Positions 8,632-16,882 of a stretch of DNA of 64,000 bases are shown one piece after another. Location: positions 62,001 through 126,000 of the forward strand of contig NZ_FNDJ01000009.1 in assembly GCF_900099965.1 (NCBI RefSeq), in the 5' to 3' direction. The position numbers were made by a program, and so were the translations under genes. Position 1 is the first letter of the stretch. Each line of letters starts with the position of its first letter. This DNA comes from Nonomuraea jiangxiensis. Lineage in GTDB: Bacteria > Actinomycetota > Actinomycetes > Streptosporangiales > Streptosporangiaceae. Under the pieces are notes generated by a model. The model saw only the letters and a program-made list of their open reading frames with translations. It did not search any database and was not told the origin of the DNA.

Positions 8632-9210
8632 ATGGACTCGGGATCGGTGGCCTTCCTCCGCGAACTCCTGGCGGAAACCGGCTGGCTGGAGCGCACCCGC
8701 GAGCTGGGCCTGGCCCTGCGCGCCACCCGTTCGCCGGGTGGCCTGCTGGTGGTGGGCACGCCGGACGAGGAGCCCTGGCACGTGACCGCGCATCTCAGCG
8801 ACGAGGCCAGGCTGTCAGGACTGCCGCAGCTCGCGCCGACCCTGGTGCGCTGGTCACCGCCCCCGGGCGCGCCCGCCCACCTGAGCGTCGGGCTCGACCG
8901 CCTGGAGCAGGCGGCCCGCGGCGAGACGCTGTTCGTGCTGACGGAGCAGCGGGCACCGGTCCCGCTGCTCGAACGCGTCGACGACGCCCGCCGCACCGGG
9001 GCGACCATCCTGGCGATCGAGGGCGGCGACCCGGAGCTGGCCGGGCTGGCGCACGACGCGATCGCGGTGCCGCTGGACGGGCTGGTGACGTTCGACGGCG
9101 CCCAGCACCTGGTGAGCGCGGCGGCCGGCGAGGTGGAGCAGCGCACCCGCCTCCGCGACCGTCTGGCCCGCCTGCTGGACAAGGTCAGCGGCCCCCAGAT
9201 GACCGACTGA
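8632..9210 (+). CDS. Hypothetical protein, sugar-isomerase-like C-terminal segment
   Basis: A 192-residue cytoplasmic protein I do not recognise with certainty. It has alternating beta/alpha character; the stretch ARRTGATILAIEGGDPELAGLAHDAIAVP (split over residues ~120-148) resembles the late strands of a SIS phosphosugar-binding domain, but the usual nucleotide/sugar loops are not clear. Start set at ATG 8632 (MDSGSVAF); an upstream in-frame ATG at 8536 would add 32 residues of non-conserved-looking sequence. Convergent with the LysR gene. Function unassigned. Confidence 0.6.
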   Translation: MDSGSVAFLRELLAETGWLERTRELGLALRATRSPGGLLVVGTPDEEPWHVTAHLSDEARLSGLPQLAPTLVRWSPPPGAPAHLSVGLDRLEQAARGETLFVLTEQRAPVPLLERVDDARRTGATILAIEGGDPELAGLAHDAIAVPLDGLVTFDGAQHLVSAAAGEVEQRTRLRDRLARLLDKVSGPQMTD

Positions 9211-9236
9211 CGACCCGCCCGGCATCCCCGGCCGCG

Positions 9237-10187
9237 TCACTCCTGGGGGGACGGGCCGAGACGGACGCGCAGCGTCGACTCCAACGCCGCCGTGGCCTCC
9301 TCGATCGCGCGGATCACCACGGCCTGCACCGGGTCCGGCTCGCCCGACCGGGTACGGCCGACCCGCGTGACGGCGTCCAGCCTGCGCTCGCCCACCTCGC
9401 GCAGTTCGCTCACCCGCACCTCGCCCGCGGGCACGTCCAGCAGGGCCAGCGTGGGCACGATCGCCACCCCGTGCCCGGCGGCCACCAGCGCGAGCGCGGA
9501 CTCGAAGTCCGAGATGACGTGCGACTTGCGCGGCTCGAACCCGTGCAGCCCGGCCAGCCGCTCCAGGGCCTGACCGGTCGCCTGGGTCGGCTCCCCGGCC
9601 ACCCACGGCAGTCGCGCCAGGTCCGCGACCGTACGGGGCGGGTCCGGCAGGTCGGGGGGCAGCACGATGCGGTACTCGTCCACGTACAGCAGCCGCGTGC
9701 TCAGCGACGGCTGCGGGAGCGTGGGCAGGCCCATGTCCTGCTCGGTGATGAGCAGGTCCACCGAGCCCAGGCGCAGCTCCCGCAGCGCGGGTTGCCCGTA
9801 GACCTCGTGGATGACCGGGACGATCTTCGGATGGCAGGCGGCGAGCTCGCGTATGGCGGGCACCAGCACGTGCCTGATGACCGTGGGGAAGGCGGCGATG
9901 CGCACCGGCCCGGCCAGCCGCTCGGTGAACCGGGTGAGCTCCCGCCGCGCCTCCGTCAGCTCCTCCTCGACCCGTTCGGCGTAGCCGGCCAGCACCCGCC
10001 CGGCCGGCGTGAGGGAGACGCTGCGCTGGGAGCGGTCGATGAGGGCGAGACCGACCTCGCGCTCCAGCTGGGCGAGCTGCTGGGAGACCGCGGAGGGGGT
10101 CAGGTGGAGTGCCTCGGCGGCCCGTATCACACCGCCACGGCGGGCGACCTCGTGCAGGACACGCAGCCGCCGAGGATCAATGTCCAT
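9237..10187 (-). CDS. LysR-family transcriptional regulator
   Basis: 316 residues: winged helix-turn-helix at 1-60 (RRLRVLHEVARRGGVIRAAEALHLTPSAVSQQLAQLERE), then a periplasmic-binding-like effector domain (~90-300). Divergent from the cyclase-family gene at 10303, and a GCTT-AATG-AAGC inverted repeat lies between them, the expected layout for LysR autoregulation and control of the divergent gene. Effector unknown. The sequence after the start shows no unusual feature; length is typical. Confidence 0.92.
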   Translation of the reverse strand: MDIDPRRLRVLHEVARRGGVIRAAEALHLTPSAVSQQLAQLEREVGLALIDRSQRSVSLTPAGRVLAGYAERVEEELTEARRELTRFTERLAGPVRIAAFPTVIRHVLVPAIRELAACHPKIVPVIHEVYGQPALRELRLGSVDLLITEQDMGLPTLPQPSLSTRLLYVDEYRIVLPPDLPDPPRTVADLARLPWVAGEPTQATGQALERLAGLHGFEPRKSHVISDFESALALVAAGHGVAIVPTLALLDVPAGEVRVSELREVGERRLDAVTRVGRTRSGEPDPVQAVVIRAIEEATAALESTLRVRLGPSPQE

Positions 10188-10206
10188 ACAGGTCAGCTTA
10201 CGCCTT

Positions 10207-10218
10207 GCTTAATGAAGC
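10207..10218. promoter_or_regulatory. Putative LysR operator, GCTT-N4-AAGC
   Basis: Inverted repeat GCTT (10207-10210) / AAGC (10215-10218), in a locally AT-rich stretch 20 bp upstream of the LysR start, extended by TTTACTTG. Binding by the neighbouring regulator is inferred from position only. Confidence 0.45.
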
Positions 10219-10302
10219 TTTACTTGTGCTATACATCCAAATTCCCCCAGCATCCCCGCCCCCCGGCTGGGCGTCCACCTGAGCAGGGAGGACTCCCGCG
10301 AG

Positions 10303-10860
10303 GTGTACGCGCCGGGCACGGAGTTCCACATCGGCATGATCACCCTGGCCTCCAACACCGGCACCTACGTGGATACGCCCTACCACCGCTACGCCGACGG
10401 CCGGGACTTGTCACGAACGCCCCTGACCAGCCTCGTCGACCTCCCCGGCCTGGTCATCCGGGCAACCCGGCAGGCCGCCGCCGGGGACGGGCGGGCGGTG
10501 ACGATCGACCGGACCCACGGCGTACGCGGGCGGGCCGTACTGATCCACACCGGCTGGGACCGCCACTTCGGCACCGACGCCTACGCGCACGGCCACCCCT
10601 ACCTCGCGCCCGAGTCGGCGGCGTGGCTGGCAGAACAGGGCGCGGCGCTGGTGGGCATCGACTCCCTGAACATCGACGACACCCCGGCGCACGGGGAACG
10701 CCCCGCGCACACCGTCCTGCTCCGGGCGGGCATCCCCCTGGTGGAACACCTGACCGGCCTGGCCGCGCTGCCCGACGACGGCTTCCGCTTCCACGCCGCG
10801 CCACCGCCGTTCGCCGGCCTGGGCACGTTTCCCGTCAGGGCCTACGCCATCGTGCCCTGA
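10303..10860 (+). pseudogene. Cyclase/kynurenine-formamidase-like protein, 5'-truncated
   Basis: From GTG 10303 the frame encodes 185 residues of the PF04199 cyclase family, metal-dependent hydrolases. The metal-site segment NTGTYVDTPYHRY is present, as are LIHTGWDRH and the later LVGIDSLNIDD motif. Recognisable family sequence (PRLGVHLSREDSRE) continues upstream of the only usable start codon, in the same frame, back to about 10261. Before that the expected N-terminal IDLSH...M.TYPGLP strand is absent and a stop lies at 10213. AGGGAGG at 10285-10291 could drive translation from GTG 10303, 11 nt away. Either a decaying gene or a shortened but expressed enzyme. Confidence 0.65.
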
Positions 10861-10907
10861 CAGGCCACCACCGGTGGACCGCCGACCGGCTTGCGCGGCC
10901 GCGCCCG

Positions 10908-11084
10908 CTAGTCGTCGTCCTTGTCCGCCTCGTCCCAGGCCTTGTTGCGTTCGGCGGCGCGGCGCAGGGCGCCCGCCGCCTCCTCCTCGGACACGTAGGG
11001 ACCCATCCGATCCTTGTTGGGGCAGCCCGCGTCGGGCTCGACCCGCATGTGCTTGAGACAGAACCACCACTGGCCTTCGCTCAC
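10908..11084 (-). CDS. Conserved-looking small acidic protein (58 aa)
   Basis: Reverse-strand GTG at 11084 opens a 58-codon frame beginning MSEGQWWFCLKHMRVEPDAG and ending in an acidic DEADKDDD tail. It contains a CLKH...GCPNKDRMGPY segment (cysteines at 9 and 21) and then an amphipathic helix with VSEEEAAGALRRAAERN. This reads as a genuine small protein, related in style to short actinobacterial proteins of unknown function located beside map. It is divergent from map with a 32-bp spacer. No Shine-Dalgarno is obvious, so translation may be leaderless. Confidence 0.75.
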   Translation of the reverse strand: MSEGQWWFCLKHMRVEPDAGCPNKDRMGPYVSEEEAAGALRRAAERNKAWDEADKDDD

Positions 11085-11102
11085 GTGGTCAATTCTGCCC
11101 CG

Positions 11103-11108
11103 TAGACT
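11103..11108 (+). promoter_or_regulatory. -10 element of a leaderless map transcript
   Basis: TAGACT at 11103-11108 lies 8 nt before ATG 11117, and there is no Shine-Dalgarno in between. The spacing places transcription start at or next to the start codon. A clear -35 is not visible. Confidence 0.5.
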
Positions 11109-11116
11109 CAGGTTTC

Positions 11117-11965
11117 ATGACGACACTGCTCCAGCCCGGGCGAGTCTCGCCCATGCGAAAGGTTCCCGCCCACATCGAGCGGCCGGAGTACGTCGGCAAG
11201 AAGCGCCCCAGGACCGGCGAGTCCGACGTGAAATCCCCGGAGACCATCGAGCGCATGCGGGTGGCGGGCAGGATCGCCGCGCAGGCGCTGGAGGAGGTCG
11301 GCAGGCACATCCGGCCGGGCGTCACCACCGACGAGCTCGACCGGATCGGCCACGAGTTCCTCATCGACCACGGCGCCTATCCGAGCACGCTCGGCTACAA
11401 GGGCTATCCGAAGTCGCTGTGCACCTCGATCAACGAGGTCATCTGCCACGGCATCCCCGACGACACCGTGGTGCGCGACGGCGACATCATCAACATCGAC
11501 ATCACCGCCTACATCGGCGGCGTGCACGGCGACACCGACGCGACCTACCTGGTGGGCACGGTGGACGAGGAGTCGCGGCTGCTGGTGGAGCGCACGCGCG
11601 AGGCGATGATGCGCGCGATCAAGGCCGTCGCGCCGGGCCGCCAGCTCAACGTGGTGGGCCGGGTCATCGAGGCCTACGCCAAGCGCTTCGGCTACGGGGT
11701 GGTGCGCGACTTCACCGGTCACGGCATCGGCACGACCTTCCACTCCGGCCTCATGGTGCCCCACTACGACGACCCGTCGCTGCGGGTGGAGCTGGTGCCC
11801 GGCATGACGTTCACGATCGAGCCGATGCTGACGCTGGGCACGATCGACTACGACATCTGGCCCGACAAGTGGACGGCCGTGACCAAGGACCGCAAGCGTA
11901 CGGCCCAGTTCGAGCACACGATCCTGGTGACGGACACGGGCAGCGAGATCCTCACCCTCCCCTGA
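11117..11965 (+). CDS. map: Methionine aminopeptidase, type I, with N-terminal extension
   Basis: Removes the initiator methionine from nascent proteins. All five metal ligands are visible with type-I spacing: D128 and D139 (NIDIT...HGDTD), H202 (TGHGIG), E235 (FTIEPM) and E266 (QFEHT). The first ~38 residues (proline- and lysine-rich, RPEYVGKKRPRTGE) are the extension found in one of the two MAP paralogues of many actinobacteria. It lacks the adk-map-infA context of the ribosomal locus, which suggests that it is the second, stand-alone map gene. Likely leaderless. A stem-loop at 11967-11997 probably terminates it. Confidence 0.93.
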   Translation: MTTLLQPGRVSPMRKVPAHIERPEYVGKKRPRTGESDVKSPETIERMRVAGRIAAQALEEVGRHIRPGVTTDELDRIGHEFLIDHGAYPSTLGYKGYPKSLCTSINEVICHGIPDDTVVRDGDIINIDITAYIGGVHGDTDATYLVGTVDEESRLLVERTREAMMRAIKAVAPGRQLNVVGRVIEAYAKRFGYGVVRDFTGHGIGTTFHSGLMVPHYDDPSLRVELVPGMTFTIEPMLTLGTIDYDIWPDKWTAVTKDRKRTAQFEHTILVTDTGSEILTLP

Positions 11966-11966
11966 G

Positions 11967-11997
11967 CGCCCCGGACCGCGCAGCGCCGCCCGGGGCG
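11967..11997 (+). terminator. Stem-loop after map
   Basis: Perfect inverted repeat CGCCCCGG (11967-11974) / CCGGGGCG (11990-11997) immediately after the map stop, between convergent genes. No T-run, as is common for high-GC actinomycete terminators. Confidence 0.5.
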
Positions 11998-12026
11998 ACG
12001 ACACCCCCGGGGCGGCACCGCACAGG

Positions 12027-12434
12027 TCACCGGCGCGTGGGGACCGTCCCCGTCACCGTCGTGCCCTCTCCCAGCACACTGCTGACCGACAGGCTGCCGC
12101 CGATCTCCGCGAAGGCCGCCCGCATCCGGGCGATCCCCCGCCCCGCGCGCGTCAGGGTGAACCCCTGGCCGTTGTCACTGATGGTCATCCGCAGCCCGCT
12201 CCGGCCGACGGTGACGGCCACGGACACGGTCCGGGCCCTGCTGTGCTTCTCGACGTTGGACAGCGCCTCGCGCATCGTCGTCATGACGCCGCTGGAAACG
12301 GGCGACGGCACGTCCGTGGCGGGCAGCGCCCAGGTCTCGACGGCGATCCCCGTCTGCTCCGACCACTCGGCCAGACAGCCCTCGAGCGCTTCGGCCAGGC
12401 TCTGCCCCCCGCGCATCCGCGTCTCTTCCGACAA
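12027..12434 (-). CDS. Stand-alone histidine-kinase-type ATPase domain
   Basis: 135 residues corresponding only to the C-terminal third of a NarL-type (HPK7) sensor kinase: the linker L..CLAEWSEQTGI, N-box REALSNVEKHS (about 57-67), G1 box ISDNGQGF (about 91-98) and a GRGIARMR G2 region. There is no sensor, no HisKA_3 helix with phosphoacceptor histidine, and no adjacent response regulator. The apparent start is TTG 12434 behind AAGGAAGG; ATG 12416 is an alternative. It may act on another kinase's partner, or be a gene fragment. The 190 bp upstream (12435-12625) show no DHp-like sequence in any frame. Confidence 0.7.
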   Translation of the reverse strand: MSEETRMRGGQSLAEALEGCLAEWSEQTGIAVETWALPATDVPSPVSSGVMTTMREALSNVEKHSRARTVSVAVTVGRSGLRMTISDNGQGFTLTRAGRGIARMRAAFAEIGGSLSVSSVLGEGTTVTGTVPTRR

Positions 12435-12625
12435 TGGTTCTCGCCTTCCTTGGCACCCGGGCAGACACCGGCCCCAACTCCGGCACTCCCATCGAGCGGT
12501 GCGAGCCCTCCCCTCAGAGGCTGCGCACGCTAGCTGATGGGGTTATACCCGTCTCCCCTGGGAGAAAGGCTACCCGGCGTGTCCAGAGACTTGTAGTCGG
12601 AAGATAGCAGGGCATGGCCGAACGG

Positions 12626-14602
12626 CTACTCGCCCTTGTCAGCCCGGTTGAGACGGGCGAGATAGGCGTTGTAGGAGTCAAGCTCCGGATCCCCGGCGCC
12701 GGTGCGCTCGGCCCTGCGGTCGGCCCGCCGGGCCTGCCGGTCGTCGTCCCGATACCACTGCACGGCGATGGTCAGCAGCACGATCAGTGTCGGGATCTCG
12801 CCGAACCCCCACGCGATCGCCCCGCCGTCCCGCTGCGTCTGCAGCAGGGTGTCGCCCCAGGTGCGCCCGAGCTGCTCGTACCAGCCCGAGGCGATCACCG
12901 AGCCCATCATCATCAGCGCGATCCCGAAGAACGCGTGGAACGGCATGGTGACGAAGAGCATCAGGAGCCGCCCGAAGTACGGCAGCCGGTTCGGGCCCGG
13001 GTCGACCCCGATGATCACCCAGAAGAACAGGCTGCCGCTGATCAGGAAGTGCAGCGTCATCCAGATGTGCCCGAGGTGCTCGGTCATGGCCGACTCGAAC
13101 AACGACGTGAAGTAGAGCGCGTACGTCGAGCCGACGAAGATCGAGGTGGCGACCACCGGATGCGTGATCACCTTCGTGAACCGGCTGTGCAGGATCGTGG
13201 TGAGCCACTCCCGCGGGCCCCGGTCACCCCGCTTGGCGGCCGGTTTCAGGGCCCGCAGCGCCAGCGTCACGGGCGCGCCGAGGACGAGGAAGATCGGCAC
13301 GATCATGGAGAGCGTCATGTGCTCGATCATGTGCATGTCGAACATGACCTTGGCGTAGCGGGCCAGCCCGCTCTGCGTGGCGAACACCAGCAGCGCCACA
13401 CCCACCAGCCACGAGACCGTACGGCTCACGGGCCAGCGGTCGCCGCGCCGGCCGAGCCGCCACACGCCCAGCACATAAAGCAGGGCCAGCAGGAGCGCGA
13501 CCGCGGCGAAGAACAGGTCGAACCACCACAGCGTGAACACGTTTCCGAGCGTGATCTCCGCGGGCAGGGGAAAGCCGAGCAGCTCGAAGGCCCGGTCGGC
13601 GGGCACGCTGAACTCGGGCGGCGGCGTGCGCGACAGCGCCACGGCCACGCCGACGGTGGCGAGCATGAGCAGCGTCTCGCCCCCGGCCAGCCGGGTGAAG
13701 GCCCGGGGCCGCCCCGCCTCCAGGTCGACCAGCGTGCGCTGCCGGTGCCAGTAGCCCACGTAGCCGAGCAGCACGAAGGCCACGATCTTGGCCACGGCCA
13801 GCAGGCCGTACTCGGAGGTCCACAGGTCGGACACCGCGCCCAGCCGCGCGACCAGGCTGAACACGCCCGACAGCCCCACGGCCACGTAGCACCACAGCGC
13901 CATCTTGGAGAAGCGGGCGGCGGCCACGTCGAGTTGCGGCTGCTTGCGTATGGCGTGCGTCGAGACCACGACCAGCCCGCCCACCCACAGGGCGAGCGCG
14001 AGCAGGTGCAGCGACACCGACGAGGTGGCCAGGTCATGGTTGGGAGAGGAGGAGGTGTGCCCGGTGAGCGGCACGGGCAACATCGTCACCAGGGCGAACA
14101 CCAGCAGCCCCGCCGTGGCGCCCGCGGTGATGGCGCCGCGCGAGAACAGCGCGATGGCCACCCCGAACAGCACCACGAGCGTGAGCGCCACCCCCTGTGT
14201 GGTCTGGGTGGCGTAGCTGGTGAGGATGGTGCGTTCGAGGATCTGGGGCACGGTCCGGCCGATGGAGTCGGCGGCCCCGAACACGATGGACAGGAACGCC
14301 GCCCCGGCCCAGACCAGCGCCGCCCAGGAGGCGGCCTTGACGTATTCGATCGCGGACTTGCCGAGCATGCCCTTGTCGTTGGGCAGCAGCAGGGCGGCCG
14401 TCAGCAGCAGGCCGACGGTGGCCAAGCCCGCCAGGTCCATGAGCAGCTTGGTCACCGGCAGGCCCCACCGCACGACCACCCCGGCGTCCGGCAGCCCCGG
14501 AATGATCCTGGGGAACGCCCTGCCCCCGGCGATCATGCCGATCACCAGGGCGACGACCGCGGCCACCGCCCCCGCGAACCCGAGACGCACCGCCCGGCTC
14601 AT
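12626..14602 (-). CDS. CopD / CtaG fusion membrane protein
   Basis: About 658 residues, polytopic. The N-terminal half carries the CopD copper-import-like domain (about 250-380), and the C-terminal half the Caa3_CtaG family, with HMIEHM and related histidine/methionine positions in transmembrane helices (about 455-470 and on). Such CopD-CtaG fusions are widespread in actinobacteria and are tied to copper delivery to cytochrome c oxidase. Start at ATG 14602 (MSRAVRLGF), which overlaps the stop of copC by 4 bp (ATGA), so the two are translationally coupled. The final ~30 residues are charged and cytoplasmic. Copper transport is family knowledge, not shown here. Confidence 0.88.
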   Translation of the reverse strand: MSRAVRLGFAGAVAAVVALVIGMIAGGRAFPRIIPGLPDAGVVVRWGLPVTKLLMDLAGLATVGLLLTAALLLPNDKGMLGKSAIEYVKAASWAALVWAGAAFLSIVFGAADSIGRTVPQILERTILTSYATQTTQGVALTLVVLFGVAIALFSRGAITAGATAGLLVFALVTMLPVPLTGHTSSSPNHDLATSSVSLHLLALALWVGGLVVVSTHAIRKQPQLDVAAARFSKMALWCYVAVGLSGVFSLVARLGAVSDLWTSEYGLLAVAKIVAFVLLGYVGYWHRQRTLVDLEAGRPRAFTRLAGGETLLMLATVGVAVALSRTPPPEFSVPADRAFELLGFPLPAEITLGNVFTLWWFDLFFAAVALLLALLYVLGVWRLGRRGDRWPVSRTVSWLVGVALLVFATQSGLARYAKVMFDMHMIEHMTLSMIVPIFLVLGAPVTLALRALKPAAKRGDRGPREWLTTILHSRFTKVITHPVVATSIFVGSTYALYFTSLFESAMTEHLGHIWMTLHFLISGSLFFWVIIGVDPGPNRLPYFGRLLMLFVTMPFHAFFGIALMMMGSVIASGWYEQLGRTWGDTLLQTQRDGGAIAWGFGEIPTLIVLLTIAVQWYRDDDRQARRADRRAERTGAGDPELDSYNAYLARLNRADKGE

Positions 14603-15198
14603 GACTTGCCTCTCCGCGCGCTGAGCAGGAACCCGATGCCGATGCCGATGAGCGCGCCCACCACGACGATCAGCCACACGGGGAAGGTCACCCCTTCGGC
14701 CGCGGCCTCGTCGGCCTCGATCGTCGCCGCGGGCGGGCTGGAGCTCGCCGTCGCGGGCGGCCCGGAGGTCGCCGGGGCCGCCGCGGCGGAAGCCGCGTCC
14801 GAGGACGTCTGGCTGGGGCTGGGCGAGGGCGTCTCCGCCCCCTCCACCCGGAACGGGATCTCCCCCTCGATGGGGTGCCCGTCGGAGGAGACGACGCGGT
14901 AGGCGATCGTGTATTTCCCGTCGGGCAACGGCCCCTCGACCGCCTGCGTCACCACCTTGCCGTCCAGCTCGGGCTTGCCGCTCTGGTGCTCGGCGTCGCC
15001 GGGGCCGCGCACGATCACGAACGGCATGCGCACATTGGCCGTGAACTCGAGCGTGACCTCGTCGAGGGACTCGACCTCTGCGCCCTTGGCCGGGGAACTG
15101 CTCTTGAGCGCGTCGTGGGCCAGCGCCGGAGCGGCGGTGCCGGACACGAGCAGGGCGGCGATGATCGCGGTGAGGGCCGCGAGCGGGGTTCTCTTCAT
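14599..15198 (-). CDS. copC: CopC-domain copper-binding protein, membrane-anchored
   Basis: 199 residues: Sec signal peptide ending APALA-H so that the mature protein starts with the copper-ligand histidine (HDALKSSSPAKG), CopC beta-sandwich to about residue 120 with a second ligand set in SSDGHPIEGEIPF, a Ser/Pro/Ala-rich linker (~122-165), one transmembrane helix (~170-190) and a basic tail. Binds extracytoplasmic copper and is presumed to hand it to the coupled CopD-CtaG partner. Starts with ATG 15198 and heads the two-gene operon. Confidence 0.9.
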   Translation of the reverse strand: MKRTPLAALTAIIAALLVSGTAAPALAHDALKSSSPAKGAEVESLDEVTLEFTANVRMPFVIVRGPGDAEHQSGKPELDGKVVTQAVEGPLPDGKYTIAYRVVSSDGHPIEGEIPFRVEGAETPSPSPSQTSSDAASAAAAPATSGPPATASSSPPAATIEADEAAAEGVTFPVWLIVVVGALIGIGIGFLLSARRGKS

Positions 15199-15242
15199 GT
15201 CACCCCTAAGGCTACCGACGCCAGTGCCCGGTCCTCACCCCC

Positions 15243-16526
15243 CTAGACGCCCGCGCAGGCCAGCGCCCGCTGGTAAGCCTCCACCGCCCCGTCGTCGTCG
15301 CCCAGTTGCTCGATCGTCTCCGCCGTGGCGTACCAGGTGGAGGCCGAGCGGCGGGAGTCGGGCAGCGGCGTCAGCCAGTCGCGCACGGAGGCCACGTGGT
15401 CGAGGCCCTCGGCGGCGCGCCCGACGCTGCCGTAGACCCGGCCGAGCACGAGATTGGCCTCGGCACCCAGCGCGTGCCCGAACTCGGGCAGCAGGTCCCT
15501 GCCGATCACGGCGTGCTCGACGGCCTTGTCGAAGTCACCGGTCATGTATTCGGCGCGGGCCAGCTCCACGTGAACGCGGGCCCGGTCGATCACGCTGGTC
15601 GAGGTCTGCTCGAACTCGGTGACTGTCGCGCGCAGCGCGTCGCGGACGGCCTCGGCCTCGGCCGGTCGCGACTCGAGCCGCTTCTGCAGGAGCATCAGGC
15701 GCATCCTGGCGATGCTGCGCGGCTGGCCGTTCTCCAGTTGCACCGCCATCGCCCGCTCGGCGAAGGACAGAGCCTCCTCGCCGTGGCCGGTGAGGCGGGC
15801 GACTTCGGAGGCGTTCCAGTTGGCGGCCACGATCGACCGCGGCGTGCCGAGCGCGTCGGCCGCGTTGAGCAGCTCGGCCGCGAACTGACGGGACCGCAGC
15901 ATGTCGCCGCGCCATATATAGGCCGCCAGCAGGGTGGCGCCCAGCTCGATGAGGCGATCGGTCCAGGGCAGGCGGGCGACGCCTCCCAGCATCTGCTCCC
16001 CCACCTCGACGGCCTCCGTCAACCGCTCGCTCTCGCGGTAGGCGCGGCAGAGCACCACCGCGACCTCTATGCGTCGATCAGGTGACAGCTCCTCGTCGCG
16101 GAGCTTGAGCAGAAGGGAAATCGCGTCGTCGATGTCGCCGCAGGCCTCGAGGGCGAGAGCCAGGCCGAATTCGGTGTCTTGACGAAGCGTGGTCAGCCCT
16201 GTCAGGTTGTTGTTCGCCAGCAGCTCGGCGAAGCGAACGCGGGCTTCTCTGACCTCACCGTTCTCCAGGGCCAGCCGCGCGTAACCGAGCGCCAGCTCGA
16301 TGTCCTCCATCTGCTCGGCGGTCACGCCGTTGAGCAGATAGGACAGCGAGCAGTCCAATTTCTGGGCCAGCAACTCTAGAACGGCAGGAGTCGGGGTACG
16401 CTTGCCACTCTCGATCAACGATACGTAGCTGTCAGACAACTCGGGGTGCGCCAGCTGCGCCTGGGACAGGCCGCGTTGTCGCCGAACCGTCTTAATGCGG
16501 AGTCCTACCAGGTCAGATGTGGTCAC
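15243..16526 (-). CDS. XRE-family regulator with C-terminal TPR array (RRNPP-like architecture)
   Basis: 427 residues. Residues ~5-65 form an XRE helix-turn-helix (RIKTVRRQRGLSQAQLAHPE followed by SYVSLIESGKRTPT). From ~75 to the end the protein is all helical, with successive TPR-like pairs (for example LALGYARLALENGEVREAR, ALALEACGDIDDAISLL, ARAEYMTGDFDKAVEHA, AETIEQLGDDDGAVEAYQRAL). This domain order matches peptide-sensing RRNPP regulators (PlcR, Rgg, NprR type). Start is GTG 16526 behind AGGGAG. It is divergent, with a 60-bp spacer, from a 45-residue exported peptide gene, which may encode its ligand. No enzymatic motif. The ligand role is inference. Confidence 0.88.
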   Translation of the reverse strand: MTTSDLVGLRIKTVRRQRGLSQAQLAHPELSDSYVSLIESGKRTPTPAVLELLAQKLDCSLSYLLNGVTAEQMEDIELALGYARLALENGEVREARVRFAELLANNNLTGLTTLRQDTEFGLALALEACGDIDDAISLLLKLRDEELSPDRRIEVAVVLCRAYRESERLTEAVEVGEQMLGGVARLPWTDRLIELGATLLAAYIWRGDMLRSRQFAAELLNAADALGTPRSIVAANWNASEVARLTGHGEEALSFAERAMAVQLENGQPRSIARMRLMLLQKRLESRPAEAEAVRDALRATVTEFEQTSTSVIDRARVHVELARAEYMTGDFDKAVEHAVIGRDLLPEFGHALGAEANLVLGRVYGSVGRAAEGLDHVASVRDWLTPLPDSRRSASTWYATAETIEQLGDDDGAVEAYQRALACAGV

Positions 16527-16586
16527 AGCCGTCGCTCCCTGAGAAGATTAGTCCGAGCAACCCCACATAGGCGAGGGAGAACCCCC

Positions 16587-16724
16587 ATGCGTATGCGCAT
16601 TGCCCTGTCCGCACTGGTCACCGTGATCGCGGTCGCGGTGTCCAGTGCAAGTAATGGTACGACCGTGAGTGCCGAATCGTCTCCTATCCTCGCCAGCCAG
16701 CAGGACTCAAGCCTCTGCTGCTGA
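16587..16724 (+). CDS. Small exported peptide, candidate signal for the divergent regulator
   Basis: ATG 16587 with GAGGGA (16573-16578) 8 nt upstream opens a 45-codon gene: basic start MRMR, hydrophobic core ALSALVTVIAVAV (6-18), small residues SSASNG resembling a signal-peptidase site, then a short polar tail TTVSAESSPILASQQDSS and LCC at the end. It is too short to fold as an enzyme. Its position 60 bp from, and divergent to, an XRE-TPR regulator parallels pheromone precursors such as PapR or PhrC. The terminal Cys-Cys is unusual. An in-frame extension to GTG 16446 overlaps the regulator antisense and is rejected. No homologue recognised. Confidence 0.65.
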   Translation: MRMRIALSALVTVIAVAVSSASNGTTVSAESSPILASQQDSSLCC

Positions 16725-16882
16725 GTTAGGCATGGCAGGAGGGGGTGCACGCCCCGGCCCCGGGCACGAAACCGCACCGTGCCCCCGCAGACACGTCACC
16801 GTGGACGAGACGCGTCGCGCGCCACGTGTGCCCCCACTGCCGGCCCTCCACGCTGTCTATTTCTCAAGTTTAGTCGGGCCCG

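Noticed and set aside
12614..14902. 762-codon plus-strand open frame
   Set aside because: Exact antisense shadow of copD-ctaG and copC; His/Gln/Arg-rich composition typical of reverse-frame translation in high-GC DNA.
16446..16724. 92-aa version of the small exported peptide starting at GTG 16446
   Set aside because: The extra 47 residues overlap the XRE start antisense and lack a ribosome site; ATG 16587 has a good one and starts a signal peptide.
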